Part shown: piece after piece, positions 50,004-59,359 of the stretch
How positions within the stretch are numbered: the stretch's first letter is position 1
How the letters are laid out: the number at the start of each line of letters is the position of its first letter
NCBI GenBank assembly: GCA_034112445.1
Contig: JAWUVI010000009.1
Location: 62,001-126,000, forward strand
Source of the DNA: Pelagadaptatus sp034112445
GTDB lineage: Bacteria > Pseudomonadota > Gammaproteobacteria > Pseudomonadales > Cellvibrionaceae
Length of the DNA stretch: 64,000 nt
Reading direction: 5' to 3'
The notes under the pieces: model-generated
What the model saw: only the letters and a program-made list of their open reading frames with translations
What the model was told of the DNA's origin: nothing
Databases searched by the model: none
Position numbers and translations under genes: made by a program

Positions 50004-51188
50004 TTACATGGCTTCAAATAATGCGGCAATGCCCTGGCCACCACCAATACACATAGTCGCAACAGCATAGCGGCCATTAATACGTTTTAGTTCGTGTAAG
50101 GCTTTCACACTGATTACTGCACCAGTGGCACCAATCGGGTGGCCAAGAGAAATCCCGCTGCCATTCGGGTTTACTTTGTCGGCTGGTAAGTTCAAGTCTT
50201 TACACACCGCTAATGCCTGAGCAGCAAAAGCTTCGTTAACTTCCCAAGTGTCAATGTCGGCAACTGTCAAATTGGCTTTTTCGAGTAGTTTTTTAACGGC
50301 TGGTACTGGGCCAATACCCATATATTTTGGCTCTACGCCAGAGAATGAGTAGCCAACTAATTTTGCCATTGGTTTTAAGCCTTTGGCTTCAGCGGCACTG
50401 CGTTCCATCATAACAATACCGGCGGCGGCATCATTCAGTCCTGAAGCATTACCCGCTGTTACGGTGCCATCTTTTTTGAATACCGGACGCAATTTGCTCA
50501 TGTCTTCGGTAGTAGCGCCCATGCGTACATGCTCGTCATTAGAAAATGTGGTGACGCCTTTACGGGTTTTCATTTCAATGGGAAGAATTTGGTCGATGAA
50601 GTAACCGTTGGTGATCGCGTGCTCAGCACGATTGTGGCTGCTTGCCGCTAGAGCATCTTGCTCTTCACGGGTAACGCCCCATTTCTCAGCAACATTTTCA
50701 GCAGTAATTCCCATGTGGGTGTCATCTATAGGGCACGTTAGCGCACCAGTCATGGCATCAACCATAACGCCATCACCCATACGAGCACCAAAGCGAGCGG
50801 TAGGTAACCAGTAGGGTACACGGCTCATAGATTCCGCTCCGCCCGCTACAACGGCATCAGCATCACCTAATAAAATTAATTGTGCCGCAGAAATAATAGC
50901 CTGTAAGCCCGAACCACATAAACGGTTAACCGTTAATGATGGTGTTGATTCAGGTAGGCCACCTTTTAACGCCGCCACTCGGCTCATGTACATGTCACGA
51001 CGATCTGAATGGGTGACGTTACCAAATACACAATGATCGATGTCACTGCTTTCTAATCCTGCTCTAGAAACCGCTTCAGCAACGATCTTTCCGGCTAATT
51101 CAGTGGGGGCAATATCTTTTAAGCTACCGCCAAATGTTCCAATAGGGGTGCGAACACCACTTAAAATAACAACTTCACGCTGACTCAT
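50004..51188 (-). CDS. Acetyl-CoA C-acyltransferase (thiolase)
   Basis: A 394-aa thiolase that condenses or cleaves acyl-CoA units. The nucleophile is C91 in VNRLCGSGLQA, the histidine H350 in SLGHPIGATGA, and the second cysteine C380 in MCIGGGQG. WEVNEAFAAQALAV is also intact. Length fits biosynthetic or degradative tetrameric thiolases; sequence alone does not separate acetoacetyl-CoA thiolase from 3-ketoacyl-CoA thiolase. GAGGAT precedes the ATG at 51188. It sits next to a Lrp-type regulator on the same strand. Confidence 0.93.
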   Translation of the reverse strand: MSQREVVILSGVRTPIGTFGGSLKDIAPTELAGKIVAEAVSRAGLESSDIDHCVFGNVTHSDRRDMYMSRVAALKGGLPESTPSLTVNRLCGSGLQAIISAAQLILLGDADAVVAGGAESMSRVPYWLPTARFGARMGDGVMVDAMTGALTCPIDDTHMGITAENVAEKWGVTREEQDALAASSHNRAEHAITNGYFIDQILPIEMKTRKGVTTFSNDEHVRMGATTEDMSKLRPVFKKDGTVTAGNASGLNDAAAGIVMMERSAAEAKGLKPMAKLVGYSFSGVEPKYMGIGPVPAVKKLLEKANLTVADIDTWEVNEAFAAQALAVCKDLNLPADKVNPNGSGISLGHPIGATGAVISVKALHELKRINGRYAVATMCIGGGQGIAALFEAM

Positions 51189-51303
51189 TGGCTAATCCTC
51201 TTACAGGTTGTGTTTATTTGGTGTAAATGAAATATTTGAGCGCAATATTGTACACGTAATTTTGTTGCGAAGGAGCGACTTTAACGTCTTGTTGTATAAG
51301 CTA

Positions 51304-51792
51304 TTAACGCCTTATAGGTGCTTTTAAAGGTAGGGCGGGAGTGTATTTAACTTGTTTTAAGGCAAAGGCGGAGTTGACAGAAGCCACATTGGGTAGGTGC
51401 ACAAGCGTCTGCTTAAGCAGTTTTTCATAATGCTCAACACTCTTGATGACGATTCGTAGTAAGTAGTCCTTTTCTCCCGTGGTCGAATAGCACTCTACTA
51501 TCTCAGGAATGGTCTGTACTGAGGATTCAAACGCATTGAGTGACTCTTCATCATGGCGTTTGATGGTGACATACGCGTGAACACTGACACTTAAATTCAG
51601 CAATTTTGGATCTAATAGGGTCACCTTGCCTTTAATGAAGCCTTCTGATTCCAGCTTTTTTATTCTGCGCCAGCAGGGAGTATGGGATAGGCCGACTAGA
51701 TCGCCAAGCTCATTCATTGAGTAGTCGGCGTTCTCTTGCAAGGCAATAAGAATTTTGATGTCGAATTCGTCAAGCTGATGTGGATTTGACAT
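51304..51792 (-). CDS. Lrp/AsnC-family transcriptional regulator
   Basis: A 162-aa regulator with an N-terminal helix-turn-helix (about 8-60: LDEFDIKILIALQENADYSMNELGDLVGLSHTPCWRRIKKLE) and a C-terminal RAM/AsnC ligand domain (about 70-150: VTIKRHDEESLNAFESSV, IVECYSTTGEKDYLLRIVI). These regulators bind amino acids and control amino-acid or central metabolism genes. The target is unknown. It lies 36 bp after the GGDEF-EAL gene and 115 bp before the thiolase gene on the same strand, so thiolase control is possible. Confidence 0.92.
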   Translation of the reverse strand: MSNPHQLDEFDIKILIALQENADYSMNELGDLVGLSHTPCWRRIKKLESEGFIKGKVTLLDPKLLNLSVSVHAYVTIKRHDEESLNAFESSVQTIPEIVECYSTTGEKDYLLRIVIKSVEHYEKLLKQTLVHLPNVASVNSAFALKQVKYTPALPLKAPIRR

Positions 51793-51828
51793 AAGTTGCG
51801 CCTAATGATTTTTAATCTGCGAGAGGTT

Positions 51829-53658
51829 TTAATCTGAGGTGGAGTAAGACGATTTTTCTGTTGGTTCAGCGGGTTGAAAATCTTCAAAAGAAGAGTGCTT
51901 GGTTGGCACGCTGTTATTCATTAAGCGCTCGGTTTCAAGCATCAGCAAGACTTTGTGAGCGGGAATCGGCTTACTGAAAAGGTAGCCTTGCATAAGGTCG
52001 CAATCACTGGCGACTAAAAAGTCCATTTGCTCTTTGGTTTCGACGCCTTCAGCAACCACTTTGTATTTAAGTTGTTTCGCTAAGTAAATAATAACGGAAC
52101 AGATTTGCATGTCCTTTTCGTTTTCAGGAATGTCACGGATAAACGCTTGATCAATTTTAATGGTGTCGACTGATAGATCTTTGAGATAGCTTAACGACGA
52201 ATACCCAGTGCCAAAATCATCAATGGCGATTTTTATGCCCATCTGTTTGATTTTGTTTAGTATTGTTGTGGCGGTCGCCATATTTTCCATCAACATGGTT
52301 TCTGTAATCTCTAACTCTAGGTGTTCGGGTTCGATACCGTATTTTTCAATGCATGACTGCAAAAAATTAACGAAGCTTTCTTCGCTGAAGCGAGTTGAAG
52401 ATATGTTAACGGCTATAGAAAGGCCGGGGTAGTGCTCCATTAAAATCTTCAGTTGGCGGCAGCTGGTTTCAAGTATCCAGTCATCCAGTTGGCTTATAAA
52501 CCCCATGCTTTCCATTGCCGCAATAAATAGCCCTGGCGCTAACAAGCCTTTTTTAGGGTGGTCCCAACGCACCAAAGATTCAAAACTCTGAATTTTATTG
52601 TCGGTGTCAACTTTTGGTTGCAAGTATAGAGTGAATTCTTTTTCGGTAAATGCGCGTCGAATATCACTCTCAAGTAATAAACTGTCTTGAGCTTCTGATG
52701 CCATGCTGGGGGTGAAAAGACGGTAGGTTCCGCCACCAGCATCTTTGGCTTTGTACATCGCAATTTCAGCGTGGCGAACTAAATCAGTTGCTTTGGTACT
52801 ATTTGAAACCGAAGCGGCAATACCGATGCTACAGCTGACGACAATAGACGTGTCGGCGAGCATAATCGGTTGAGATATCAACTTCTGTAACTTTTCGCAG
52901 AGAGTGTTGAGTTGCCTGACGCTGCGGATATTGCGTAATAAAATACTGAACTCATCACCGCCAGGTCGACCAACCATCCCTATCTTTTGGGTGGCTTTCC
53001 TTAAGCGTTTCCCCATTTTTTTCAATAACAAATCGCCGACTTGATGGCCTAATGAGTCGTTAATGCGCTTAAATTTGTCAAGGTCTAGAAAGATAACTGC
53101 GACAATGTTTTCTCTTTTGTTGTCCTGAACGTCGAGTAAATCATTCTGTGTTTCGTAAAGAAATAGATGCCTATTGACCAGTCCCGTTAATGAATCGAAC
53201 AGCGACATGCGCTCGATTTCTTTATTATGGAAGTCGATGTTCTCATCTTGGTGTTCCATCTTGTGTGACAGATCGAGAAGAGAGCGTTCAATTTGATCGA
53301 CTTCGGAGGCGGTGTTTCTTTTAATTGATTTGTTAATGCTCGGCGCTAAGGCTTTTCTGACCTCAGAAAATTGGCTTTCACCCAGTAAAGGCAGTAGAGC
53401 GTTGATCCCCCGCAAACGTTTAATTAACGATCGGGTTAACATTATAATGGCGGTTGTTAGAATAATTGCGCCCAGTATGATGGGCAGGATTCTAACTAAA
53501 GTTAACTCATTTCTAGAGATTTGGCTCAGAACCATAACAGTCAAAGATATGATAATGATGGCAATGGGAGCAATGGTTAACTTCCAGATAGCACTGACAA
53601 ATGTTGGATTATTCTCGTTTGTGGGTGTGTCAGTATCTGTGCTCTGCTTCTTGTCCAT
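51829..53658 (-). CDS. Membrane-anchored GGDEF-EAL protein
   Basis: A 609-aa protein with two membrane helices near the N-terminus (about 25-45 and 55-80), a linker, a GGDEF domain (about 160-315: DSLTGLVNRHLF, DLDKFKRIND, PGGDEFSIL) and an EAL domain (about 335-580). The EAL signature reads ESLVRW, with NISSTRF, EITETMLME, IDDFGTGYSSLSYL, IKIDQAFI and EGVET all present, so phosphodiesterase activity is likely. The RxxD inhibitory site is not seen. The start is ATG 53658; a TTG eight codons upstream is possible. It faces greB across a divergent spacer. Confidence 0.92.
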   Translation of the reverse strand: MDKKQSTDTDTPTNENNPTFVSAIWKLTIAPIAIIIISLTVMVLSQISRNELTLVRILPIILGAIILTTAIIMLTRSLIKRLRGINALLPLLGESQFSEVRKALAPSINKSIKRNTASEVDQIERSLLDLSHKMEHQDENIDFHNKEIERMSLFDSLTGLVNRHLFLYETQNDLLDVQDNKRENIVAVIFLDLDKFKRINDSLGHQVGDLLLKKMGKRLRKATQKIGMVGRPGGDEFSILLRNIRSVRQLNTLCEKLQKLISQPIMLADTSIVVSCSIGIAASVSNSTKATDLVRHAEIAMYKAKDAGGGTYRLFTPSMASEAQDSLLLESDIRRAFTEKEFTLYLQPKVDTDNKIQSFESLVRWDHPKKGLLAPGLFIAAMESMGFISQLDDWILETSCRQLKILMEHYPGLSIAVNISSTRFSEESFVNFLQSCIEKYGIEPEHLELEITETMLMENMATATTILNKIKQMGIKIAIDDFGTGYSSLSYLKDLSVDTIKIDQAFIRDIPENEKDMQICSVIIYLAKQLKYKVVAEGVETKEQMDFLVASDCDLMQGYLFSKPIPAHKVLLMLETERLMNNSVPTKHSSFEDFQPAEPTEKSSYSTSD

Positions 53659-53847
53659 AAGTTCTTCAGGCTGGTTACGCAAAATAGTTTTGGTGCTATT
53701 GGATGGTGATTCTTGTCTTTGTCTATATATTAGATCTAAGGTAGAGAAATTACTATTGAATCATGGTTATTCTCGTGTAAAAAACAAAGCATTACCCGCT
53801 TTGAATCTGTTTTAATTGCAATGCCCAATAATGTTTGAGATGTAACT

Positions 53848-54324
53848 ATGCGCGCTGACTTGATTACTAGAGAAGGCTATCAAGCTTTGAAAGATGAGCT
53901 GGATTATCTGTGGCGCACCGATAGGCCAGAAGTAACTAAGAAGGTGTCTTGGGCTGCTAGCTTGGGAGATCGCAGTGAAAATGCTGATTATCAGTACAAT
54001 AAAAAGCGTTTGCGTGAAATTGATCGTCGAGTACGTTATTTACGCAAGGCAATAGAGAGGCTGAAGGTTGTTGATTATCATCCTCAGCAGGCCGGGAAAG
54101 TATTTTTTGGTGCTTGGGTAGCCATTGAGAATGAAGCGGGAGAAGAGAAAAAATTCCGCATTGTAGGCTACGATGAGATTTTTGGTCGTAACGATTATAT
54201 TTCCATTGACTCGCCTATGGCTAAAGCTTTATTGAAAATGGAAGTTGATGATGACGTTAGGGTTCATACACCAGAGGGCGTGGTCGAATGGGTGGTTGTG
54301 AGTGTCGAATATGAAAGTGAATAA
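53848..54324 (+). CDS. greB: Transcription elongation factor GreB
   Basis: GreB rescues backtracked RNA polymerase by stimulating cleavage of the nascent RNA. The 158-aa protein begins LITREGYQALKDELDYLWRTDRPEVTKKV, with the acidic coiled-coil tip in GDRSENADYQYNKKRLREIDRRVRYL (about 45-72), the hallmark DRSENADYQ of Gre factors. A C-terminal FKBP-like domain (about 85-158) includes GRNDYISIDSPMAKALL. The reading frame overlaps the start of the phosphoribosyltransferase gene by 14 bp. Confidence 0.95.
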   Translation: MRADLITREGYQALKDELDYLWRTDRPEVTKKVSWAASLGDRSENADYQYNKKRLREIDRRVRYLRKAIERLKVVDYHPQQAGKVFFGAWVAIENEAGEEKKFRIVGYDEIFGRNDYISIDSPMAKALLKMEVDDDVRVHTPEGVVEWVVVSVEYESE

Positions 54325-54886
54325 GGTGTTTGTTTCGGCTCAACAGTTATTAGAAGACTCTTTTAAGCTAGCCGAAAAAGTTTATGCGAGTAACTACTGC
54401 CCAAGCCATATCGTCGGTGTGTGGCGCGGTGGAACTCCGGTAGCGATTGCTGTGCATGAATTATTGGATGTGTTGGGTGTGAAGTCTGAGCACCTTGCTA
54501 TCAAAACATCGTCTTATTCTGGAATCGGTGAACGCGGCTCCCAAGTGACGGTTCAGGGGTTGGGTGATCTAATAGATAGCCTTGATGTTAAGAGTAGATT
54601 ACTTCTAGTTGATGATGTGCACGATTCAGGCTTCAGTTTACAGCAAGTGGTCGTCAATTTACGTGCAGAATGTGGCAGTGATATACCAGAGATACGGCTG
54701 GCGACGCCTTACTTCAAGCCTAAAAATAATAAATCCAGTACCGTTCCCGACTACTATATTCATGAGACGGATGAGTGGTTGGTGTTCCCTCATGAGATTC
54801 AAGGCTTAAGTTTAGATGAAATAAAGAACGACAAACCTGAGTTGGCGTTTATAGTTGATGAGTTGGCTCGTTTGCAGCAACAGTAA
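54311..54886 (+). CDS. Phosphoribosyltransferase family protein
   Basis: A 191-aa type I phosphoribosyltransferase-like protein. The PRPP loop is LLVDDVHDSGFSL (about 97-109), with GVWRGGTPVAIAVHELL (about 35-51) as the upstream pyrophosphate loop. The general pattern is that of hypoxanthine/xanthine-type enzymes. The start at 54311 (ATG, inside the greB 3' end) is preferred over a GTG three codons earlier. A substrate cannot be assigned, and a purine salvage role is a guess from the family. It precedes the acyltransferase gene by 17 bp. Confidence 0.85.
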   Translation: MKVNKVFVSAQQLLEDSFKLAEKVYASNYCPSHIVGVWRGGTPVAIAVHELLDVLGVKSEHLAIKTSSYSGIGERGSQVTVQGLGDLIDSLDVKSRLLLVDDVHDSGFSLQQVVVNLRAECGSDIPEIRLATPYFKPKNNKSSTVPDYYIHETDEWLVFPHEIQGLSLDEIKNDKPELAFIVDELARLQQQ

Positions 54887-54903
54887 AATATATAGAGAGC
54901 GTT

Positions 54904-55779
54904 ATGAGTGTATTTGATAAAGACAGTAATCCGTTTGATGAGCAAGGTATAGAGGATCATGTTCGGCAGGCGCTAGCGGTAGAAAAGCCATCGGGTTTTT
55001 TAGTGGATCAATATTATCGGGCTTTGAATTTTACTTTTAAGCCGACCTTATATGGCACGGACAATATTCCGGATCGCCCTTGTCTTTTTGTTGCTAATCA
55101 CGCGCTGTTTGCATTTGATGGACTTATCTTTTTGCCGATGATGCTTAAGAAAATGAATCGTTTTGTGCGCAGCATGGGGGATAAAGTGTTATGGAATTCT
55201 GTAACAGAGAAGATGCTGTTGAAATCTGGCGGTATTATTGGCCATCCTGAGGTTTGCACAAAAATGATGGAAAATGGCCATGATTTATTGGTGTTTCCCG
55301 GTGGAGCCCATGAGGCGTGTAAGGATGAAGATAATTATTACAATTTGATGTGGAAAGAGCGTTATGGCTTCGTTAAATTAGCGGCTCAGCATGGTTACAC
55401 CATAATGCCAGTGGGGTTTGTTGGCCCGGATGATTTTTTTAAGCATAGAATTGAAGGTCAAGACTTACCGGAAACACGTTTAGGCAAGGTAATGACGCAG
55501 TTAGGTTTTTTAAGCGATAAAACGCGGAAAGATCTTTTGCCTCCTATTCCCAGTGGTGTATTTGGTTCGCTATTGCCTAAGCCATATCGCGTCTATATTA
55601 AATTCGGTAAAGCGATAGATTTGGCCGAATATAAAGGTCAAACCTTGTCTAAGCCCAGAATGCATTCTATTCGTTCAGAGGTGGCAGCAGAAATTGAAGA
55701 CTCAATCAGTGATTTATTAGAGATACGAGATAGTGAAAAAGGTAATGAAAGCTTACTGCGCCGTTTTTTAACGCGCTAA
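54904..55779 (+). CDS. Lysophospholipid/diacylglycerol acyltransferase-like (PlsC superfamily)
   Basis: A 291-aa acyltransferase. The catalytic NHALFAFDG (histidine and aspartate separated by five residues, about 62-70) and the glycerophosphate-contacting VFPGGAHEACK (about 135-145) match the branch that includes plant and bacterial DGAT/MGAT-like proteins, rather than classical PlsC with HX4D. It could add acyl chains to diacylglycerol, wax-type alcohols or lysolipids. It has a weak hydrophobic face but no clear membrane helix. Clustering with greB is probably incidental. Confidence 0.8.
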   Translation: MSVFDKDSNPFDEQGIEDHVRQALAVEKPSGFLVDQYYRALNFTFKPTLYGTDNIPDRPCLFVANHALFAFDGLIFLPMMLKKMNRFVRSMGDKVLWNSVTEKMLLKSGGIIGHPEVCTKMMENGHDLLVFPGGAHEACKDEDNYYNLMWKERYGFVKLAAQHGYTIMPVGFVGPDDFFKHRIEGQDLPETRLGKVMTQLGFLSDKTRKDLLPPIPSGVFGSLLPKPYRVYIKFGKAIDLAEYKGQTLSKPRMHSIRSEVAAEIEDSISDLLEIRDSEKGNESLLRRFLTR

Positions 55780-55824
55780 TATTCAACAATAAATTATTAT
55801 CGAATAACTGACAGGAAAATAACA

Positions 55825-56055
55825 ATGTACTCAATGGAAAAAATGGAAGAAATTAAACTGCTTAATCAATTTAAGCTTGAGTCGGCGGACGTAGGTATCA
55901 AAGTACATTCTCAGCAAGCGTCAAAAGAAGTTGTTGAAGCGGCGGCGAGATTATTTGATAAAGGTTTAACCAGCCAGACTGATGGCGGCTATTTAACCGA
56001 ACGAGGTCTTAAAGCGGCTAATCATGCTCAAAGTCTTATGGGTTTGTTGTCATAA
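55825..56055 (+). CDS. TIGR02647-family small protein
   Basis: A 76-aa protein of the TIGR02647 type found in many gammaproteobacteria and described in databases as a possible DNA-binding protein. It is mostly helical, with LLNQFKLESADVGIKVHSQQASKEVVEAAARLFDKGLTSQTDGGYLT, an arrangement like a compact winged helix. The first ATG at 55825 is used; a second lies three codons later. No function is known. A spacer of about 170 bp before the MarR gene begins after its stop. Confidence 0.8.
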   Translation: MYSMEKMEEIKLLNQFKLESADVGIKVHSQQASKEVVEAAARLFDKGLTSQTDGGYLTERGLKAANHAQSLMGLLS

Positions 56056-56229
56056 TAGGAGTGTCCTAAAAAGCAGTGTGAATACACGTTAGGTTATTTT
56101 CCCAAGGCGGAGACGCTCACTTTTTATCGGTAAATCAATCAAACCCAGCAAAATTTGAAGAGTAGGGGTTTGGCGTTCGGATGCTATTTCCCGAAGTGCT
56201 TTATTAACACCCTATATAAATAGGCTTGC

Positions 56230-56270
56230 TTTAATTAATATGGTTAGTTAGTCTAACTATATTAATTAAA
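56230..56270. promoter_or_regulatory. 41-bp palindromic operator before the MarR gene
   Basis: Left arm 56230-56247 and right arm 56253-56270 pair over 18 bases with one mismatch around a 5-bp centre. In a second register TAGTTAG-T-CTAACTA (56245-56259) is perfect. The right edge is 15 bp before the marR-type start, ideal for autorepression. Confidence 0.8.
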
Positions 56271-56285
56271 GGTAGTAATAAAATC

Positions 56286-56726
56286 ATGAGCAATACCGTG
56301 GTGCAACCGCAGCAAACAATTATCAGTCGGTCCAGTCAGTTGGTTCGGCTCGGTGGCAAAGTGCTTGAGAAAAGACTGGCGCCTTTTGGGGTAAGTTTTC
56401 AAGAGTTTCGTATTGTGGGTCTGCTCCTTGGTGATGAGGATATTACCCAAAAGGATCTGGCCGAAAAGCTGTCGGTGCGCGCTGCCACTTTGTCGGTGGC
56501 CATTTCAAAACTTGAGGCTCGAGGTATTGTTAAGCGAGAAGCCAGCAGTAGTGACAAAAGGGTCAATTACCTGCGTCTAACCTCCAATAAGTTGATCGCT
56601 GAGATGGTCGAGATCGTGTTCAACTTTGAGCAAGAGATCAGCAGGGGAGTCAATACAGCGGACCTACAAACAGCACGTAAGGTGCTGACTTTACTGATCG
56701 ACAATTTATCGAACATTGACCAATAG
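56286..56726 (+). CDS. MarR-family transcriptional regulator
   Basis: A 146-aa MarR-type repressor with a winged helix-turn-helix (about 48-105: DEDITQKDLAEKLSVRAATLSVAISKLEARGIVKREASSSDKRVNYLRLT). Typical flanking helices form the dimer. The conserved DxRxxxLxLT-like wing is SSDKRVNYLRLTS. It likely binds the 41-bp palindrome immediately upstream and so controls itself and the nnrU gene 9 bp downstream. The ligand is unknown. Confidence 0.92.
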   Translation: MSNTVVQPQQTIISRSSQLVRLGGKVLEKRLAPFGVSFQEFRIVGLLLGDEDITQKDLAEKLSVRAATLSVAISKLEARGIVKREASSSDKRVNYLRLTSNKLIAEMVEIVFNFEQEISRGVNTADLQTARKVLTLLIDNLSNIDQ

Positions 56727-56735
56727 GAGCTTATT

Positions 56736-57287
56736 ATGTTTTTTTTAATTTTAGGGGTTGCCCTTTTTTTTGCTATGCACATGGTTCCATCCACATCGAT
56801 TAAAGCGGCGATGGTGACTCGTTTGGGGGTAATGCCTTATAAAGGTGTATTCAGTGTTATCTCCATCGTTGCCGTGGCCTTGATTGTTTATGGCTTAGGT
56901 GAGGCTAGTTTTCAGGCGCTATGGACGCCGCCAGTGTGGGCGAGAAGCTTGCTGATCTCCATCATGCCCATTGTCAGTATTTTATGGGTTGTAGCCGAAA
57001 TTAAGAACAATTTAAAGCGCTTAGTTCGCCATCCCATGTTGATCGCGATGGTGATCTGGGGCGCTGGACATATGATCGCTAATGGTGATCTAGCAACGAC
57101 CCTTGTGTTTGCTAGTTTTGCTTCATTTTCGTTGCTAAATATTTTTATGGTTAACGCCCGCGGCACCTACAAGGCGCCGGAGCCAGTGAGCATGCTGTGG
57201 GACGTAGCGGCAATACTAATAGGCTTAGCTCTTTATGGGTTGTTGTTCTACTTTCACGGATCGTTTACGGGTATGCCTTTGCGTTAG
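56736..57287 (+). CDS. NnrU-family membrane protein
   Basis: A 183-aa inner-membrane protein with about five hydrophobic segments. MHMVPSTSIKAAMVTRLG near the N-terminus, RHPMLIAMVIWGAGHMIANGD in the middle and the conserved ANGDLATTLVFASFASFSLLN are the NnrU signatures. NnrU proteins resemble a heme- or quinone-linked methyltransferase-like membrane fold and were first linked to nitrite/NO metabolism, but no denitrification gene is nearby. The role here is open. It is likely cotranscribed with and controlled by the MarR gene. Confidence 0.88.
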   Translation: MFFLILGVALFFAMHMVPSTSIKAAMVTRLGVMPYKGVFSVISIVAVALIVYGLGEASFQALWTPPVWARSLLISIMPIVSILWVVAEIKNNLKRLVRHPMLIAMVIWGAGHMIANGDLATTLVFASFASFSLLNIFMVNARGTYKAPEPVSMLWDVAAILIGLALYGLLFYFHGSFTGMPLR

Positions 57288-57305
57288 TGGTTGGTCTTGG
57301 TTGGT

Positions 57306-59300
57306 TCACAGCATCATTGTTACTGGCTCAATAGACTTATCTATTTCAAATTCAAATAGTTGAGCGTAAAAACTCAATTCATTTTCTAGGCATTGTTGAA
57401 TACTAGAAGCCTGCCTAAAGCCGTGTCCTTCGCCTTTGAATTCAACATGAGCCACAGGCACACCTTTACTTTTTAGTGCGTTGACCATCGCGCTAGCTTG
57501 ATTGGGCGGTACGACCTTGTCGTCTAAACCTTGAAAAAATATAACGGGGCAGTTTAATTTATCTGCATGAAACAAGGGCGAGCGATCTAAATAAATTTGT
57601 TTGGTGGCAGGGTATGGACCAACTAAAGAGTCCATATATCGAGCTTCAAATTTATGCGTATCTAGGGCTAGGGTTTCTAAATTGCCAATGCCATATAGGC
57701 TGGTGCCGGCGGTAAACGTATCGCTGAAGGTAAGGGCGGCTAATACCGTGTAACCGCCAGCGCTGCTGCCTTTTATGACGGCTTTGGTTGGGTCGATTAG
57801 TTTTTGTGTGGCCAAATAGTCAACGGCGGCGCACACATCTTCAACATCAGTAATACCCCAGTTGTTATTAAGTTTTTGTCGATACTGTCGGCCGTAACCA
57901 GTACTGCCACGATAATTGATGTCAGCGACGGCAAAGCCGCGACTGGTCCAATATTGTATTTTCAAATTAAGGCCCGTGTCAGTGGCCCCGGTGGGGCCGC
58001 CGTGACATAGGACTATGACCGGTGGTTGGGTATCTGCTTCGCCTTCAAAACGAGCATTTTGCGGTGGGTAATAAAACCCATAAGCTTGATCGTTTTTCTG
58101 CTTACCCGTGTTAAAAGTAATACTGGTAGGTTGGCTGATGTCTTCGATGAGTAAATTGTTCTGACTTGAGTAACAGGCGATATTTTGATGCTCTAGCTTG
58201 TTACTTATGAATGACATCGTATTCAAACTGCTGGCTTGAGTCGCTGACGCCGCCAATAGAGCCGCTGAGCCATTACCATTGCAGGTTATACTGCTGATGT
58301 CTGTCCAAGGTGAAGCATCAGAAGTTGGTTCTATAAAAGACAGCTCTAAGGTTAATAAGTTTATGTGGACCAAACGCCATCGACCGTTTTGAGTGCAGGT
58401 CGCTAAAACCTCTTCCTCGGATAAAAAACCATAACACGACATACCAAATACCCACTGAGGCGTGGCAAACTCGGCTTCTAAATTGGTGATGCTTGTGATT
58501 CGGCCTTGCTTATGGCCAGTTTGTTGATAGCAATATAGGTTCCACCAGTTATTTCGATCAGAAACAAAAAATAAATTACCGTTCTTGTGCCATTGTGGCT
58601 GAAATATCGACTCGCCTTGAGCTTGGCTGCTTGTTCCGCCGGCTATATGAGTTGGGTGAGTTAACTTGCCTTGATAATCAATGTCGGCAATCCAGCATTC
58701 TGTGTTATCCCAAGGCATCGAAGGGTGATTCCAGCTTAACCAGCAAAGTTGTTGCTGGTCAGGAGATAAGCGGGGGTTGGAATAAAAGTCACAGCCACTG
58801 GCTATTACTGTGGTTGCTTTAGTTGTTATGTCGATAGCAATGATTTGATTGACGGCCTCGCAATCTTTGGTGTGAATTTCTTGAACGCACAGTATTCTTT
58901 TATGCAACGCATCAAATTCAAGATCAGCGTATCGACAGCTTTTTTGACTGGTCAGAGCGATTGGCTGATCAGAACCATTTAGCCGATATTGATAAACATT
59001 TTGATCCTTGCCGTTTACAAAAAAAACGTGATTTGGAGTCAAGCAATAACTTCCGCCACCGTATTCATGCACGCTGCTGGTAACACTAAATTCAGCGGGT
59101 AAAACTTCAACGGTTTTGTCGCCAGTCTGGCGCATTAATACCGAGCGACCTTTTTCTTGCGGGCGCGATTCCAGCCAGAATAAAGTGCCGTCTGCTTGTA
59201 GTTTAGGTTCGCTAAGGCGAACGCTTTTTTGCGTGAGTAAACGACTGTGAATAGGTGATGACCAGCTGCCGTAGGGAGCAATTTGTTTGTTTTGATTCAT
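57306..59300 (-). CDS. S9 family prolyl oligopeptidase-type peptidase
   Basis: A 664-aa cytosolic serine peptidase (dipeptidyl/acylaminoacyl peptidase S9C-like). The N-terminal beta-propeller (about 1-400) shows repeating WSSPI..FWLESRPQEKGRSVL blades. The catalytic alpha/beta domain has VIVLCHGGPTGATDTGL, the nucleophile elbow GSSAGGYTVLAAL (about 505-517), the aspartate in QGLDDKVVPPNQ and the histidine in EGHGFRQ. No signal peptide is present. Start 59300 faces tilS across 59 bp. It is the only gene of its kind in the window. Confidence 0.9.
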   Translation of the reverse strand: MNQNKQIAPYGSWSSPIHSRLLTQKSVRLSEPKLQADGTLFWLESRPQEKGRSVLMRQTGDKTVEVLPAEFSVTSSVHEYGGGSYCLTPNHVFFVNGKDQNVYQYRLNGSDQPIALTSQKSCRYADLEFDALHKRILCVQEIHTKDCEAVNQIIAIDITTKATTVIASGCDFYSNPRLSPDQQQLCWLSWNHPSMPWDNTECWIADIDYQGKLTHPTHIAGGTSSQAQGESIFQPQWHKNGNLFFVSDRNNWWNLYCYQQTGHKQGRITSITNLEAEFATPQWVFGMSCYGFLSEEEVLATCTQNGRWRLVHINLLTLELSFIEPTSDASPWTDISSITCNGNGSAALLAASATQASSLNTMSFISNKLEHQNIACYSSQNNLLIEDISQPTSITFNTGKQKNDQAYGFYYPPQNARFEGEADTQPPVIVLCHGGPTGATDTGLNLKIQYWTSRGFAVADINYRGSTGYGRQYRQKLNNNWGITDVEDVCAAVDYLATQKLIDPTKAVIKGSSAGGYTVLAALTFSDTFTAGTSLYGIGNLETLALDTHKFEARYMDSLVGPYPATKQIYLDRSPLFHADKLNCPVIFFQGLDDKVVPPNQASAMVNALKSKGVPVAHVEFKGEGHGFRQASSIQQCLENELSFYAQLFEFEIDKSIEPVTMML

Positions 59301-59359
59301 AAGTACGATGCTAAGGTGAATTATTGTAAGATAAGAGCATACACATAACTTGAAATGCT

